Under the pieces are notes generated by a model, which made no database searches, was not told where the DNA came from, and saw only the letters and a list, made by a program, of their open reading frames with translations. Of a stretch of DNA of 64,000 nucleotides, positions 53,974-62,904 are shown one piece after another. The stretch spans positions 65,592-129,591 of the forward strand of contig CBDDBH010000017.1 of assembly GCA_965225625.1 (NCBI GenBank). Direction: 5' to 3'. Position 1 is the stretch's first letter, and each line of letters opens with the position of its first letter. Source of the stretch: CBDDBH01 sp965225625 (GTDB lineage Bacteria; Pseudomonadota; Gammaproteobacteria; JADZEE01). Made by a program: the position numbers and the translations under genes.

Positions 53974-54557
53974 GCGCAATGAAAATCAGAAAGATCGTCA
54001 CGATCGTTGATGAGACCAAATTTGAGATGGGCGAGCGGGTTGAACCGCCGACCCGTCGGGCCGCCGCGGTCGCGGTCATCGAGAACCCATTCGCTGAGCG
54101 TTACGAGGCGGATCTGGAAACATTGATGCAATTCGGCGAGGAATTAGGCGCGATGCTGGGGCAGCGAGCTGTCGCTGCGCTTGGGATCGAATCCGAAGCG
54201 GCAGAAAGTTTTGGTAAGGCGGCAATTGTTGGTGAGTCCGGCGAACTGGAACACGCAGCCGCCATTTTGCACCCCCGCCTTGGCAAGCCCCTGCGTGCAG
54301 CCGTCTCAAAAGGTGCCTCGCTTGTACCCTCGGCTAAAAAAATAGGTGGTCTTGGCACGCCGATAGATGTGCCCCTTGGTCACAAGGACGCTGGGTTTGT
54401 TCGTAGTCACTTCGACGCCATGGAGGTGCGAGTGCCCGACGCGCCCAGAGCCAATGAAATTGTTGTCGCAATAGTCGTGACCGACAGCGGCCGTCCGTTA
54501 CCGCGCGTGGGCGGCCTGAGCGTGGACGAAATCATCGGTGAAGACGGGTTGCGGTAG
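53970..54557 (+). CDS. AA_synth (DUF1185) family protein, copy 2
   Basis: 195 residues, a paralog of the preceding protein: AVAVIENPFAERYEADLETLMQFGEELG, SFGKAAIVGESGELEHAAAILHPRLGKPLRAAV, LVPSAKKIGGLGTPIDVPLGHKDAGFVRSHFDAM, and EIIGEDGLR at the end. Translation is coupled to copy 1. The two probably form a heteromer, since both keep the same conserved Gly/Lys/His positions. The function is not known. Confidence 0.82.
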   Translation: MSAMKIRKIVTIVDETKFEMGERVEPPTRRAAAVAVIENPFAERYEADLETLMQFGEELGAMLGQRAVAALGIESEAAESFGKAAIVGESGELEHAAAILHPRLGKPLRAAVSKGASLVPSAKKIGGLGTPIDVPLGHKDAGFVRSHFDAMEVRVPDAPRANEIVVAIVVTDSGRPLPRVGGLSVDEIIGEDGLR

Positions 54558-54609
54558 GTTCTCAGCGACATTTCCGCGATTAGTTGTAAGTAACCGGGAG
54601 CAGTGGTGA

Positions 54610-55566
54610 GTGAAATTCGGATTGCATCTGGGTACCCGTGGTGTCGCAGCATCCCCGGCAGGTATTCGCGCGATTGCGCAACACTGTGAGCGGCTGGGTT
54701 ATCAATTCTTCGGCTTCAACGATCACGTCGTCATAGGCAGTCAAGTTGATTCCCGTTATCCCTACCTTGACAGTGGGATCTGGCCGGCGGCTGACACCGG
54801 TACCTGTCTTGAACAATTAACCGCACTGACTTATGTGGCTGCTGTCACCGAACGCATACGCTTGCTAACCTCGGTCATGGTGCTGCCACATCGTCCACCC
54901 GTATTGGCGGCGAAAATGTTGGCAACACTGGACGTGCTTTCAGCCGGCCGCTTGACCGTTGGTGTGGGCGTTGGTTGGATGGCGGAGGAGTTTTCCGGGT
55001 TGAGTACGCCGGCATTTGCGGCCCGCGGTGCTGTCTCGGACGAATATATTCACGCGTTTCGAACACTGTGGACCGAGGGATTGCCGTCGATGGAGGGCGA
55101 ACATGTCCAGTTCCGCGATGTGTTGTTTGCCCCCAAACCCGTGCAATTGCCTCATCCACCCATTTGGATCGGCGGCGAAAGCCCTGCGGCCCGGCGCAGA
55201 GCCGCTCAACTGGGTGATGGTTGGTATCCGGTTGGTCGTAACCCGCGCCATCTGCTTGATACACCGGCCACCTTTGGTGGAGCACTAATGGAGGTTCACA
55301 GGGATGCCGAGGAGCTGGGACGTGATCCCAAGGTCATCGACACTGCGATGTTTGCACCCTGGTTTCAATTTGATACGGCGGTGCCACGCGCTGAGGGCGG
55401 GACACTGCCGTTTACGGGTTCGCCACAACGCATTGCCGAAGATGCGACTGCGTTCGCGGCAGCCGGATTGAATCACTTGATTATCGGATTCGAAAGCAAC
55501 GATCTGGCGCAGGCGCTTGATCGTATAGATCGTTTTGCGACCGAGGTTATGGCTGTCGTCGAATAG
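54610..55566 (+). CDS. LLM-class flavin-dependent oxidoreductase
   Basis: 318 residues starting with GTG. F420/FMN-type TIM barrel: MKFGLHLGTRGVAASPAGIRAIAQHCERLGYQFFGFNDHVV, RIRLLTSVMVLPHRPPVLAAKMLATLDVLSAGRLTVGVGVGWM, PIWIGGESPAARRRAAQLGDGWYP. Downstream of the AA_synth pair on the same strand. It overlaps the GGDEF-EAL gene tail-to-tail by 20 bp. Substrate unknown; it could be part of the heterocycle pathway. Confidence 0.86.
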   Translation: MKFGLHLGTRGVAASPAGIRAIAQHCERLGYQFFGFNDHVVIGSQVDSRYPYLDSGIWPAADTGTCLEQLTALTYVAAVTERIRLLTSVMVLPHRPPVLAAKMLATLDVLSAGRLTVGVGVGWMAEEFSGLSTPAFAARGAVSDEYIHAFRTLWTEGLPSMEGEHVQFRDVLFAPKPVQLPHPPIWIGGESPAARRRAAQLGDGWYPVGRNPRHLLDTPATFGGALMEVHRDAEELGRDPKVIDTAMFAPWFQFDTAVPRAEGGTLPFTGSPQRIAEDATAFAAAGLNHLIIGFESNDLAQALDRIDRFATEVMAVVE

Positions 55567-57697
55567 GATTGCCGCAGCACATCGTTTCGATAGGTCTAGG
55601 TTTTGCAATTCCGTAACCCTGAGCGAAATCGACTCCGATTTCTTTCAGCTTCTTCAAAATTGACTCGTTCTCAACAAATTCGGCGATGGTTTTTTTGCCC
55701 ATTACGTGACCGATTTCGTTGATGGATTTAACCATAGCGAAATCGATGGGATCATCCGCCATGTCTTTCACGAACACACCGTCGATTTTGAGATAATCTA
55801 CGGGTAGAGTTTTCAGATACGCAAACGACGACAAGCCGCTGCCAAAATCATCCAGCGCAAACTGACAGCCGCGCGCCCCCAAGGTATTGATAAAGTGTGT
55901 TGCGGTCGCTAGATTCGCGATGGCGGCGGTCTCGGTCACTTCGAAGCAAATTTTTTCCGCTGGAACTTTGCTGTGCTCGAGCCTTTGAAGGATCATCTCG
56001 AGCAGTTTTACGTCGCCGAGGGACGGGCCGGATAAATTGATACTGCACAGGCCCAGATTGTTACTCACATCGTCGTTTCCGGATAACCACCTCAGAGCGG
56101 TATCTATCACCCATCGATCGAGTTTTACGGAAAGATTGTAGCGCTCGGCGGCGGGCAGAAACGCACCCGGCGGGACCAGCTTACCGTCGTTATCCAGCAT
56201 CCGTAATAACAATTCGTAGTGTTCGCCGCAGTGCTCACCGTGTAACGGGATAATCGTCTGAAAATACAGGCATAGTCGATTTTCCTCCAATGCATGATTG
56301 ATCTTGGCGACCCATTCCATTTCCCCACGTTGGCGTGCCAGCATCTTGTCGTCTTTGCTGGACACGTGGGTGCGGTTGCGTCCTTGTTCTTTAGCCGCAT
56401 AGCACGCCGCGTCGGCTTGACTCAATATCTCGCTAACGGTTGCAGCCTCATTTATAGGCACCAGGCCGATGCTCGCACCGAGGTTGAAATGCTTGTCGTC
56501 CCACACAAATCTGAATTCGTCAAAAGCGGCATGCAATTTTTCGACGACCAGGCTCGCGTTCTCCAGAGAACAATTCTCCAACAGCAGCCCAAATTCATCG
56601 CCGCCGAGCCGCGCCAAAGTGTCGCTGGTACGAAGGTTGGCATTTAAGATCCGGCCCAGCTGGCGCAATAGTTCGTCACCGGCCACATGCCCACAAGTGT
56701 CATTGATGACTTTGAATTGGTCCAGATCAATGTATGCGACTACATGTCCGGACGGCGCTGCGCTCAGCCGTTCTAACGCTCTTTTTAATCGCGTCTCGAA
56801 ATCCCGCCGATTTGTAAGGCCAGTCAGTGTGTCGTGAGAGGCCTGATAGGTCAGTTGTTCGGAAAGCTGGCGTGCTTCTGTGATGTCCTGGATCTGGATA
56901 ACCGCGTACTTGGGTTTGGTCTCGGAATAGTTAACAACAGAAGCGTTTATTTTTGCCCAGATAATTGAGCCATCCTTGCGGATGTAGCGTTTTTCCATTT
57001 CGCAGTGTTGTGTGTCTGCTCGAAACATCTGCTCAATAAGACGCAGGCAATTCTCTGAATCTTCGGGGTGGGTAATATCGACAAAATTTTTGCCTACCAA
57101 CTCGTCGTGGCTATATCCGAGCATCGCACAAACGGCCCGATTTGCATCTACTATATTCGATTCGTCGGTTGCGAGTGCCATGCCAATGGCGGCGTCTTCA
57201 AATGCGTTACGAAACCGATCCTCACTTGCCTGTAACGCTGCTTTCGCGTGTTCTCGATCGGTGATGTCGGACACCAGTTCATATGCGCCGATAACCTTTT
57301 TCGCACGATCGAAATGAGGAACGATTTGAGCGTCGATGACCATGACGCCAGCGGCTTTGAAATCCACATCAGCCGTGTAGCGAACCGCTTCTCCGGCAAG
57401 CGCAGCCTCGACATATGGCCGGATAAGGTCGTAGGCTTCATGGCCCAACACTTCGCTCATATGCAAGCCAACGATGGGCGCGGGACCCGCTGCAAACCAC
57501 TGCGAGTAGGTGGCGTTAGCGAAATGGTAGCGTTGCTCGGGGTCTATATAGCTAATTAAGACCGGCAGTGAATCGACCATCACGCGTAGTTGTTCTGCCC
57601 GTGCGTGCACGGCTTCGAAAACCTGATCAGGCGTATCGAATCTGGTATCGAGTACCGTGGCGGTACAAGCACCAAGAATTTCAACCGGTTTCGTCAT
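55547..57697 (-). CDS. PAS-PAS-GGDEF-EAL cyclic-di-GMP signalling protein
   Basis: 716 residues without membrane helices. Two PAS domains (about 35-150 and 160-285) are followed by a GGDEF domain with intact catalytic motif RLGGDEFG and an inhibitory I-site RTSD five residues before it, so it is a likely active, product-controlled diguanylate cyclase. The EAL domain has the variant YELLLRM for the EAL motif, but keeps DDFGSGLSSFAYL and VDYLKIDG, so phosphodiesterase activity is possible. Start ATG 57697. It is cytoplasmic and tied to no pathway here. Confidence 0.92.
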   Translation of the reverse strand: MTKPVEILGACTATVLDTRFDTPDQVFEAVHARAEQLRVMVDSLPVLISYIDPEQRYHFANATYSQWFAAGPAPIVGLHMSEVLGHEAYDLIRPYVEAALAGEAVRYTADVDFKAAGVMVIDAQIVPHFDRAKKVIGAYELVSDITDREHAKAALQASEDRFRNAFEDAAIGMALATDESNIVDANRAVCAMLGYSHDELVGKNFVDITHPEDSENCLRLIEQMFRADTQHCEMEKRYIRKDGSIIWAKINASVVNYSETKPKYAVIQIQDITEARQLSEQLTYQASHDTLTGLTNRRDFETRLKRALERLSAAPSGHVVAYIDLDQFKVINDTCGHVAGDELLRQLGRILNANLRTSDTLARLGGDEFGLLLENCSLENASLVVEKLHAAFDEFRFVWDDKHFNLGASIGLVPINEAATVSEILSQADAACYAAKEQGRNRTHVSSKDDKMLARQRGEMEWVAKINHALEENRLCLYFQTIIPLHGEHCGEHYELLLRMLDNDGKLVPPGAFLPAAERYNLSVKLDRWVIDTALRWLSGNDDVSNNLGLCSINLSGPSLGDVKLLEMILQRLEHSKVPAEKICFEVTETAAIANLATATHFINTLGARGCQFALDDFGSGLSSFAYLKTLPVDYLKIDGVFVKDMADDPIDFAMVKSINEIGHVMGKKTIAEFVENESILKKLKEIGVDFAQGYGIAKPRPIETMCCGNPIRRQP

Positions 57698-58092
57698 GGC
57701 GTTCGGCGCTGGCGTAGTGACCGCATGCCGTTGTAGCGGCCCGGATGTCGAGTACTTGAGGAATGAGATACTTTACGAGTGACTAATTTGTTATCAGGCC
57801 GCAAATGCTTGCGGCTTTGCGCTTGTTTTCGCCTCTGTGACGTATTTTTACAGTTGCAGTGTGTAGACTCGTATCCTTAGCAAGAGTCTCCCCTGGAGCC
57901 GGTTCACGCCACAATCATCCCCCTGATCCCGTGTCCCACGTGAACCGGCTCCATTTCCCAGTGAGAAAGGAATTTCCTCGCCAACGCTAATTGATTTACG
58001 TTGTGGACGGCTGCGCCCTGTATCCCTACAGTGCTCCCTTGGTCCCTCACCGAGGCGTAACAATGCATCACAATCAAGTTGGAGGAGGGTAG
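57698..58092. other. Intergenic region between divergent genes with two hairpins
   Basis: About 395 bp between the GGDEF-EAL gene (minus) and the methyltransferase gene (plus). No protein-like frame. It contains a strong inverted repeat at 57894-57953 and a smaller hairpin at 58037-58055, listed separately, suggesting a structured leader for the methyltransferase gene. Confidence 0.55.
57894..57953. repeat. Perfect 15-bp inverted repeat
   Basis: TGGAGCCGGTTCACG (57894-57908) pairs exactly with CGTGAACCGGCTCCA (57939-57953) around a 30-nt loop. On RNA this would be a very stable stem. It lies 140 bp before the methyltransferase ATG. It may be a leader element, a terminator without a U-run, or an inverted site for a protein. 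A second stem, CCTTGG/CCGAGG (58037-58055), follows. Confidence 0.7.
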
Positions 58093-58917
58093 ATGCCTGT
58101 TCAGACTCAAGCTGAATACTGGAACGAGGTCGGTGGACAGCGTTGGCTGACGAATTGGCGTAAAACTCACGCCATCGTCGAAAATTTGACCCGGTCACTA
58201 GACCAGCGCGCTGCGGTGAGCCTGCACGAATCTGTACTCGATGTTGGTTGTGGCACCGGCGAGACCAGTCGGGGGCTCGCTGCGCAGGTTGGCCCTTCCG
58301 GTAGCGTCCAGGGGATCGATATTTCCTCGCTGCTCCTCGATATTGCCAGTAACGACACGGCCAATCCCGCGAATCTGAGCTTTACGCATGCAGACGTTGC
58401 TGATCATCGGTTCGAACCGAACACCTATGATCTAATTTATTCCCGATTCGGCGTGATGTTTTTTCCTGATCCCGATCTGGCTTTCAGTAACCTGAGAGCT
58501 GCACTGAAGGACAGCGGCCGCCTGGTCTTTATGTGCTGGCGCGCGATGGCCGAAAACCTCTGGATGAAAGTGCCTGGTGCTGCGGCGTTTGAGATAGTGG
58601 CGCCCCCCGAGCCGCCCGGACCGAACGCACCAGGCCCAATGGCACTTGCCGATCCCGATCGCGTCCGAACAATACTGAATAAGGCAGGATTTATCGACGT
58701 CGATATTATGCCGGTCGATGACAACATGGCAATAGGCCCCGTCAGCGAGGCAGTTGAATACTGTATGCGCATGGGGCCGGCCGGCAGAGCGTTGGATGGC
58801 GCAAGCGAGGATGAAAAAATTGCCGTCGCCGAGGCGATGGCGCAAGCGTTTCGAGACTATGACGGGCCGGATGGCGTGAAACTTACTGGCGCCGTATGGA
58901 TCGTGAGCGCCGGTTAA
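58093..58917 (+). CDS. Class I SAM-dependent methyltransferase
   Basis: 274 residues. Motif I is VLDVGCGTGETSRGLAAQVG, the acidic loop VQGIDISSLLLDIA, post-I LSFTHADVADHRF, and IYSRFGVMFFPDPDLAFSNLRAALKDSGRLVFMCWR (motif II/III). It belongs to the UbiE/Methyltransf_11-like group; the N-terminus QTQAEYWNEVGGQRWLTN is usual for small-molecule methyltransferases. A strong ribosome site GGAGGA precedes the ATG. Substrate unknown. Confidence 0.9.
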   Translation: MPVQTQAEYWNEVGGQRWLTNWRKTHAIVENLTRSLDQRAAVSLHESVLDVGCGTGETSRGLAAQVGPSGSVQGIDISSLLLDIASNDTANPANLSFTHADVADHRFEPNTYDLIYSRFGVMFFPDPDLAFSNLRAALKDSGRLVFMCWRAMAENLWMKVPGAAAFEIVAPPEPPGPNAPGPMALADPDRVRTILNKAGFIDVDIMPVDDNMAIGPVSEAVEYCMRMGPAGRALDGASEDEKIAVAEAMAQAFRDYDGPDGVKLTGAVWIVSAG

Positions 58918-59041
58918 GCGAAGGCAACTTATCTACCCTGGCAAATCGCCGGGTGGGCGCAAAATTAGCGAGGTTTCCGGCGTGAACGAGCGGATGAGGT
59001 AGGTTTGCCAGTCAACTAATGGCCTGTTGCCGTAATGCACG

Positions 59042-59839
59042 CTAAAACGCAGAGGTTGCCGTGACGCCGCCATCGACGACAAGATTTGCACCTGTTACCC
59101 AACGAGCTGCGGCCGATGCCAAGAAAAGGCAGGCGTCAGCCACCTCGTCGGCGCGCCCCAATCGCCCGAGCGGGGCAGCCTGGCAATAACGTTCGACACC
59201 TTCCGGCCAGGCTCGCTCGATGCCCGGCCGCGAGATAAGGCCCGGCGATACACAATTTACCCGGATAGTGTGCGGTCCAAGTTCGAGCGCCGCGGTACGA
59301 GTGTGCATGACGACCCCGGCTTTAGCCGCGTTGTAGTGGCTATGCATCGCGGCAGGGTTGTCCGCTTCTATCGAAGCGATATTCACGATTGCTCCGCTGG
59401 TTTGATGCGAAATCATGGTTCGCGCGGCAATTTGTGTGCATAAATGCACCCCGCTCAGATTGATATCGATGACCCGATCCCATTCCGCGCGATCCATCTC
59501 AAGCAGCGTCGATGTCGGATAGATCCCGGCGTTGTTAATCAGCACATCAAGCCGGCCGAAGGTGGTAACGGCAATATTGATGAGTTTCTCAACGTCAGTA
59601 CCCAGAACGACATCCGCGCGTTTAGCTATCGCTCTTCCACCTGTGGCTTCAATCTTGCCAACCACCGTCTCGGCCGCTCGAGCGTTGCTATCGTAGTGAA
59701 CGACAACGGCTGCGCCGGCCTCGCCAAAGCGCTGAGCAATTCCACTGCCCACACCACCGCTAGCGCCCGTGACGACAACAACTTGGTCCGAAAAGTCTAA
59801 AAGATCTGAAACCGCGGGTGTTGTGTTATCCGTTGGCAT
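59042..59839 (-). CDS. SDR family oxidoreductase
   Basis: 265-residue classical SDR. Cofactor motif VVTGASGGVGSGIAQRF, NNAG in VLINNAGIYP, catalytic Ser in VNIASIEAD, and intact YxxxK in SHYNAAKAGV. The ending WVTGANLVVDGGVTATSAF is typical. It reduces a ketone or oxidises an alcohol with NAD(P)H. It stands alone and is convergent with the methyltransferase gene. Start ATG 59839. Confidence 0.9.
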   Translation of the reverse strand: MPTDNTTPAVSDLLDFSDQVVVVTGASGGVGSGIAQRFGEAGAAVVVHYDSNARAAETVVGKIEATGGRAIAKRADVVLGTDVEKLINIAVTTFGRLDVLINNAGIYPTSTLLEMDRAEWDRVIDINLSGVHLCTQIAARTMISHQTSGAIVNIASIEADNPAAMHSHYNAAKAGVVMHTRTAALELGPHTIRVNCVSPGLISRPGIERAWPEGVERYCQAAPLGRLGRADEVADACLFLASAAARWVTGANLVVDGGVTATSAF

Positions 59840-60083
59840 ACGCGGGGAACATCCTCTAAATGGAGTTTGACCGTTAAGCTAACCGCATCGTTAGACCCAT
59901 TCAACCGATGCACAACAAGTTAGACGGTTAACTGAAGAACCTTGTTGCATTTGCTTTGCGTCGGCTATCCCTTAGAATTCAACGCCTTCGCAGCACGGCT
60001 AACGCCCCGACTGGGATGTCGGGGCCGGTTATTAGCGAAACCCGTATTTTGCGCCAGGGATGGCAGGTAGTTAATTAAACGAA

Positions 60084-60157
60084 GGCTGGGTGGCAGAGTG
60101 GTTATGCAGCGGCCTGCAAAGCCGTGTACGTCGGTTCGATTCCGGTCCCAGCCTCCA
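60084..60157 (+). tRNA. tRNA-Cys (GCA), with encoded CCA
   Basis: Full cloverleaf: acceptor stem GGCTGGG (60084-60090) pairs with CCCAGCC (60147-60153), followed by discriminator T and CCA. The anticodon loop is CTGCAAA with anticodon GCA at 60116-60118. The T-loop is TTCGATT. The integrase gene begins 157 bp downstream, so the 3' half of this tRNA is the likely attachment site of an integrative element. Confidence 0.93.
60130..60157 (+). other. Probable attL site at the 3' end of tRNA-Cys
   Basis: P4-type integrases recombine within tRNA 3' ends. The T-arm and acceptor end of tRNA-Cys face the integrase gene, so the core attachment sequence should fall here. The second copy (attR) would be beyond the right edge of the window and cannot be checked. 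Confidence 0.5.
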
Positions 60158-60163
60158 TATCGT

Positions 60164-60312
60164 AGTCCAGTAGTGTCCAGTACCGTCCACGAATTCACGT
60201 AATACCTAAGTAATACCTAAAATATCAGTACATAGCCGTCCATTACTGTCCATTGACAGCCAGCGCTAGATAGGGGTAACGTTCGGGGTAAACCGACTAC
60301 CACTTGGGGTAA
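60164..60312 (+). repeat. Phased direct repeats in front of the integrase gene
   Basis: Five GTCCA repeats occur: at 60165, 60175 and 60185 (10-bp steps) and at 60238 and 60248 (10-bp step), mostly as GTCCA(G/T)TA. Between them is an 11-bp tandem repeat GTAATACCTAA (60199-60209, 60210-60220). Three GGGGTAA repeats follow at 60273, 60285 and 60306. Helical phasing suggests integrase arm-type and Xis/regulator binding sites. Confidence 0.65.
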
Positions 60313-60314
60313 CT

Positions 60315-61529
60315 ATGCTGACAGTCAAGGCGACAAGTGCCGCCAAACCGCGTGAGAAGCCCTACAAGCTGTTTGACGAGCGGGGGCTATACCTAGAGGT
60401 GCGCCCCAACGGAAAGCGCTGGTGGCGCTTTAGGTACCGTTACGCAAATAAAGAGAAGCTTTTGTCGTTTGGTGTGTACCCAGAGGTTACCTTGACCGAG
60501 GCTCGGGATCGTCGCGACGCGGCTAGATCACTCCTAAGGGATCACGTTGATCCAAGTGCTGAACGCCAATCTAAAAAGCTGCAGATCCGCCAGCAAGCTG
60601 AAAACAGCTTCGAGAAAGTTGCTAGAGCTTGGTACGGCGTATCAGAGCCTAAATGGGAACCAGCGCACGCAACGCGCACTTTACGACGGTTAGAGCAAGA
60701 TATATTCCCATGGCTGGGTAAGCGGCCTATCTCTGAAATATCTGCGCCGGAATTGATAGAAGCACTCAGGCGGATCGAAAAGCGAGGCGCTAACGAAGTC
60801 GCGTACCGTGCCCTGCAGTCGTGTTCGCAAGTGTTCCGCTTTGCTATCGCTGAAGGTAAAGCAGAGCGTAATCCCGCTGCGGAGCTGCGGGGATCACTAA
60901 GGGCCGTCGTTCGTACCCAATTCCCGTCGATCACTGATCCAAATCGCATCGGCGAACTGCTCAGGGCAATGGATGGATATAACGGCTCTTTCGCGGTGCG
61001 GTGTGCGCTCAAGTTAGCACCACTGACATTTGTCAGGCCAGGAGAGCTGCGTAAAGCAGAATGGGCGGAATTCGATCTTTCCCGCGCTGAGTGGCGCATA
61101 CCCGCTACGAAAATGAAATCCCGAGCAGAGCATATAGTGCCTCTGAGTAGTCAGGCTGTGGAGGTTCTTAAGGAACTGAAGCCACTAACAGGGGAGGGCG
61201 GGTACTTATTCCCAAGTAACCGTGGCCGTGGCCGACCGATGTCCGAGAACACAGTTAACGCTGCTTTGCGACGACTCGGATACAGCAAAGACGAGTTGGT
61301 TGGTCATGGTTTCCGTGCGATGGCGTCAACGGTACTCCACGAACAAGGCTGGCAGTCGGAAGTTGTTGAACGCCAGCTTGCACATACCGAACGGAACAAA
61401 TCGAAGGCAGCGTACAACAGGGCGCAACATTTGCGTGAGCGACGCCGAATGATGCAGGCGTGGGCAGATTATCTAGACAGCCTACGCGCCGGCGACAAGG
61501 TGGTATCGATAGGTAAACGGCCAGCATAG
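60315..61529 (+). CDS. int: Tyrosine-type integrase, P4 family
   Basis: 404 residues. N-terminal DUF4102-type arm-binding domain (KPYKLFDERGLYLEVRPNGKRWWRFRYRY; LSFGVYPEVTLTEARDRRDAAR), a core-binding domain, and a catalytic domain with R241 (TFVRPGELRKAEW), H331-x2-R334 (GHGFRAMAS), H357 (LAHTER) and the nucleophile Y367 (KAAYNRA). All catalytic residues are present, so the enzyme should be active. The ATG overlaps the GGGGTAA repeat region; it lies downstream of tRNA-Cys, its presumed target. Confidence 0.95.
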   Translation: MLTVKATSAAKPREKPYKLFDERGLYLEVRPNGKRWWRFRYRYANKEKLLSFGVYPEVTLTEARDRRDAARSLLRDHVDPSAERQSKKLQIRQQAENSFEKVARAWYGVSEPKWEPAHATRTLRRLEQDIFPWLGKRPISEISAPELIEALRRIEKRGANEVAYRALQSCSQVFRFAIAEGKAERNPAAELRGSLRAVVRTQFPSITDPNRIGELLRAMDGYNGSFAVRCALKLAPLTFVRPGELRKAEWAEFDLSRAEWRIPATKMKSRAEHIVPLSSQAVEVLKELKPLTGEGGYLFPSNRGRGRPMSENTVNAALRRLGYSKDELVGHGFRAMASTVLHEQGWQSEVVERQLAHTERNKSKAAYNRAQHLRERRRMMQAWADYLDSLRAGDKVVSIGKRPA

Positions 61530-61634
61530 AATTTGACTTGCCGCGCCTAGGCTTAGCGGCTGAAACCCGGGGCCCCTTTCACCCGGCTGGCGCGGTGTCC
61601 TTCAATTGAAAGGCGCCATGGAAAGGGGGCAATT

Positions 61635-62198
61635 GTGAGAGTGCACAGAAAGCTAGATTGGAATTATTGGTCTCAGATCCTCGACACTACAGTAGCGCTT
61701 TGGGAAATCGTCGCGCTTTCTCTCAAAATTGAGCCACGCAACTATCACAACGCGTCGGAGCTGCAAGCGTCAGAGGCCACGGATCTTCGCATCGCCCAAG
61801 AGGTTGGTGAAACGGCGAAGACACCCTTCACCGACCGGCTCCACATAGCCATTAGGCATCTCGGGGGAGCGCTCCGTCCAGCGAAATCTGACGAAGACAT
61901 AATTAAGCCGCCGGAGCGTCGCATTGTCGACCTGCGCGAATTCATCACATTGGCAGTGTCGATGGGCTGGAATTTGCCTCCAGAGTTAAAGGCCATAAGT
62001 GGTACGAAGGCCGGCCGCCCAGAAGCTGAAGGTACTAGGAATGCCCAATTACAGCAGGCGGCAAATGAGCTAGCAGAAAGCTGGAAGGCTCAAGGGAACG
62101 ATTTTACCAAAAGGAACATCTGCGACACGATTGCTAGGTCGGTGGACTGGAACGTTACGGGGTCCACAGTTGACCGAATCATCGGAAAACAGTCGTAG
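61635..62198 (+). CDS. Accessory hypothetical protein of the integrative element
   Basis: 187 residues beginning with GTG after a purine-rich site. The N-terminal part (LDWNYWSQILDTTVALWEIVALSLKIEPRN) is of a type common at the start of cargo proteins in P4-like islands. The C-terminal part (ELAESWKAQGNDFTKRNICDTIARSVDWNVTGSTVDRIIG) looks like a helix-turn-helix-like DNA-binding segment. Function unknown. It lies between the integrase and the AlpA-like gene. Confidence 0.7.
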   Translation: MRVHRKLDWNYWSQILDTTVALWEIVALSLKIEPRNYHNASELQASEATDLRIAQEVGETAKTPFTDRLHIAIRHLGGALRPAKSDEDIIKPPERRIVDLREFITLAVSMGWNLPPELKAISGTKAGRPEAEGTRNAQLQQAANELAESWKAQGNDFTKRNICDTIARSVDWNVTGSTVDRIIGKQS

Positions 62199-62351
62199 TA
62201 AGTGATTAAGCGAAATTTCGCCTATTCCCGCCTAAAGTAAATTTATTACTGCTTGATTCAACACGCCTTTTAATTCCGTGCCTGGCTTGTAAGGCCTAAA
62301 CGCGCGTCCACACTTACTGACATGTTCTAACAGCGCCCAAGGGGGTGCAGC

Positions 62352-62678
62352 ATGTCAGATTCTCTGGTTTCTCTACGGGTAGTCCGCATCTCGCAGACCC
62401 CATCTATTACGGGGGATTGCGTGAGCGGCTACTACGCAAAGGCAAGCAAAGGTTTAGCGGTGCCGCCGTTCAAGACCGGATTGCGTGCATCTGCAGTATT
62501 CGAGCATGAAGTGCAAATGATTGCCGCCGCTCGTGCCGCCGGTCAAAGCGACGACGAGATCCGCATGCTCGTGACACAGTTGATCGCGGAGCGCCCTAAA
62601 TACTTTGATCAGTTAATGGCGGCAGCTGGGCTGGACATGAGCGCCTCGGTCATCAGCTCGCCCGAACAACCCGCGTAA
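62352..62678 (+). CDS. AlpA-like regulator / excisionase-type small protein
   Basis: 108 residues. The segment GYYAKASKGLAVPPFKTGLRASAVFEHEVQMIAAARAAGQSDDEIRMLVTQLIAER has the AlpA wing and helix pattern (Gly-Leu, a Pro-rich turn, Lys-x-Gly-x-Arg-Ala, then an acidic helix). Such proteins regulate integrase expression and excision in P4-type elements. A GGGGGTG ribosome site lies close to the ATG. The N-terminal 25 residues lack the usual helix start, so the exact family is uncertain. Confidence 0.7.
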   Translation: MSDSLVSLRVVRISQTPSITGDCVSGYYAKASKGLAVPPFKTGLRASAVFEHEVQMIAAARAAGQSDDEIRMLVTQLIAERPKYFDQLMAAAGLDMSASVISSPEQPA

Positions 62679-62700
62679 CCGAATGAAGGGGTAATCTGAA

Positions 62701-62904
62701 ATGAAAACGCCGCCTCTGATCAGAGAGACGGCGCTTGAGATACAAAAACTACTGGGAGGTTCACCGAGTAGTTTAGCAAAAAATCTCCGAAGCGCCACCG
62801 TTCCAATAGCCGCCTGCTGCTCGTGCGGCGTGTCAATTGTCCTCACTAGACCAAGACATCGTCGCTGTAGCTGGGCACGCCGGTTGTGGTTAAGGAGGCG
62901 ATGA
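62701..62904 (+). CDS. Small hypothetical Cys-containing protein
   Basis: 67 residues; unrecognised. Its start has GAAGGGG upstream, and its TGA overlaps the next ATG (ATGATGA), which supports a real translated frame. The sequence includes CCSCG near residue 40 and a basic tail. It may be a small zinc-ribbon protein, or just a leader peptide. Confidence 0.4.
   Translation: MKTPPLIRETALEIQKLLGGSPSSLAKNLRSATVPIAACCSCGVSIVLTRPRHRRCSWARRLWLRRR

Noticed and set aside
60164..60312. Possible CRISPR-like repeats
   Set aside because: Repeats are only 5-11 bp, tandem or 10-bp phased, with no spacers of even length and no cas genes; integrase sites fit better.
61540..61625. Palindromes (GCCTAGGC, TTCAATTGAA, GGGGCCCC) after the integrase gene
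   Set aside because: Several short palindromes occur close together but none makes a convincing long stem with a U-run; could be a terminator or binding site, not supportable.
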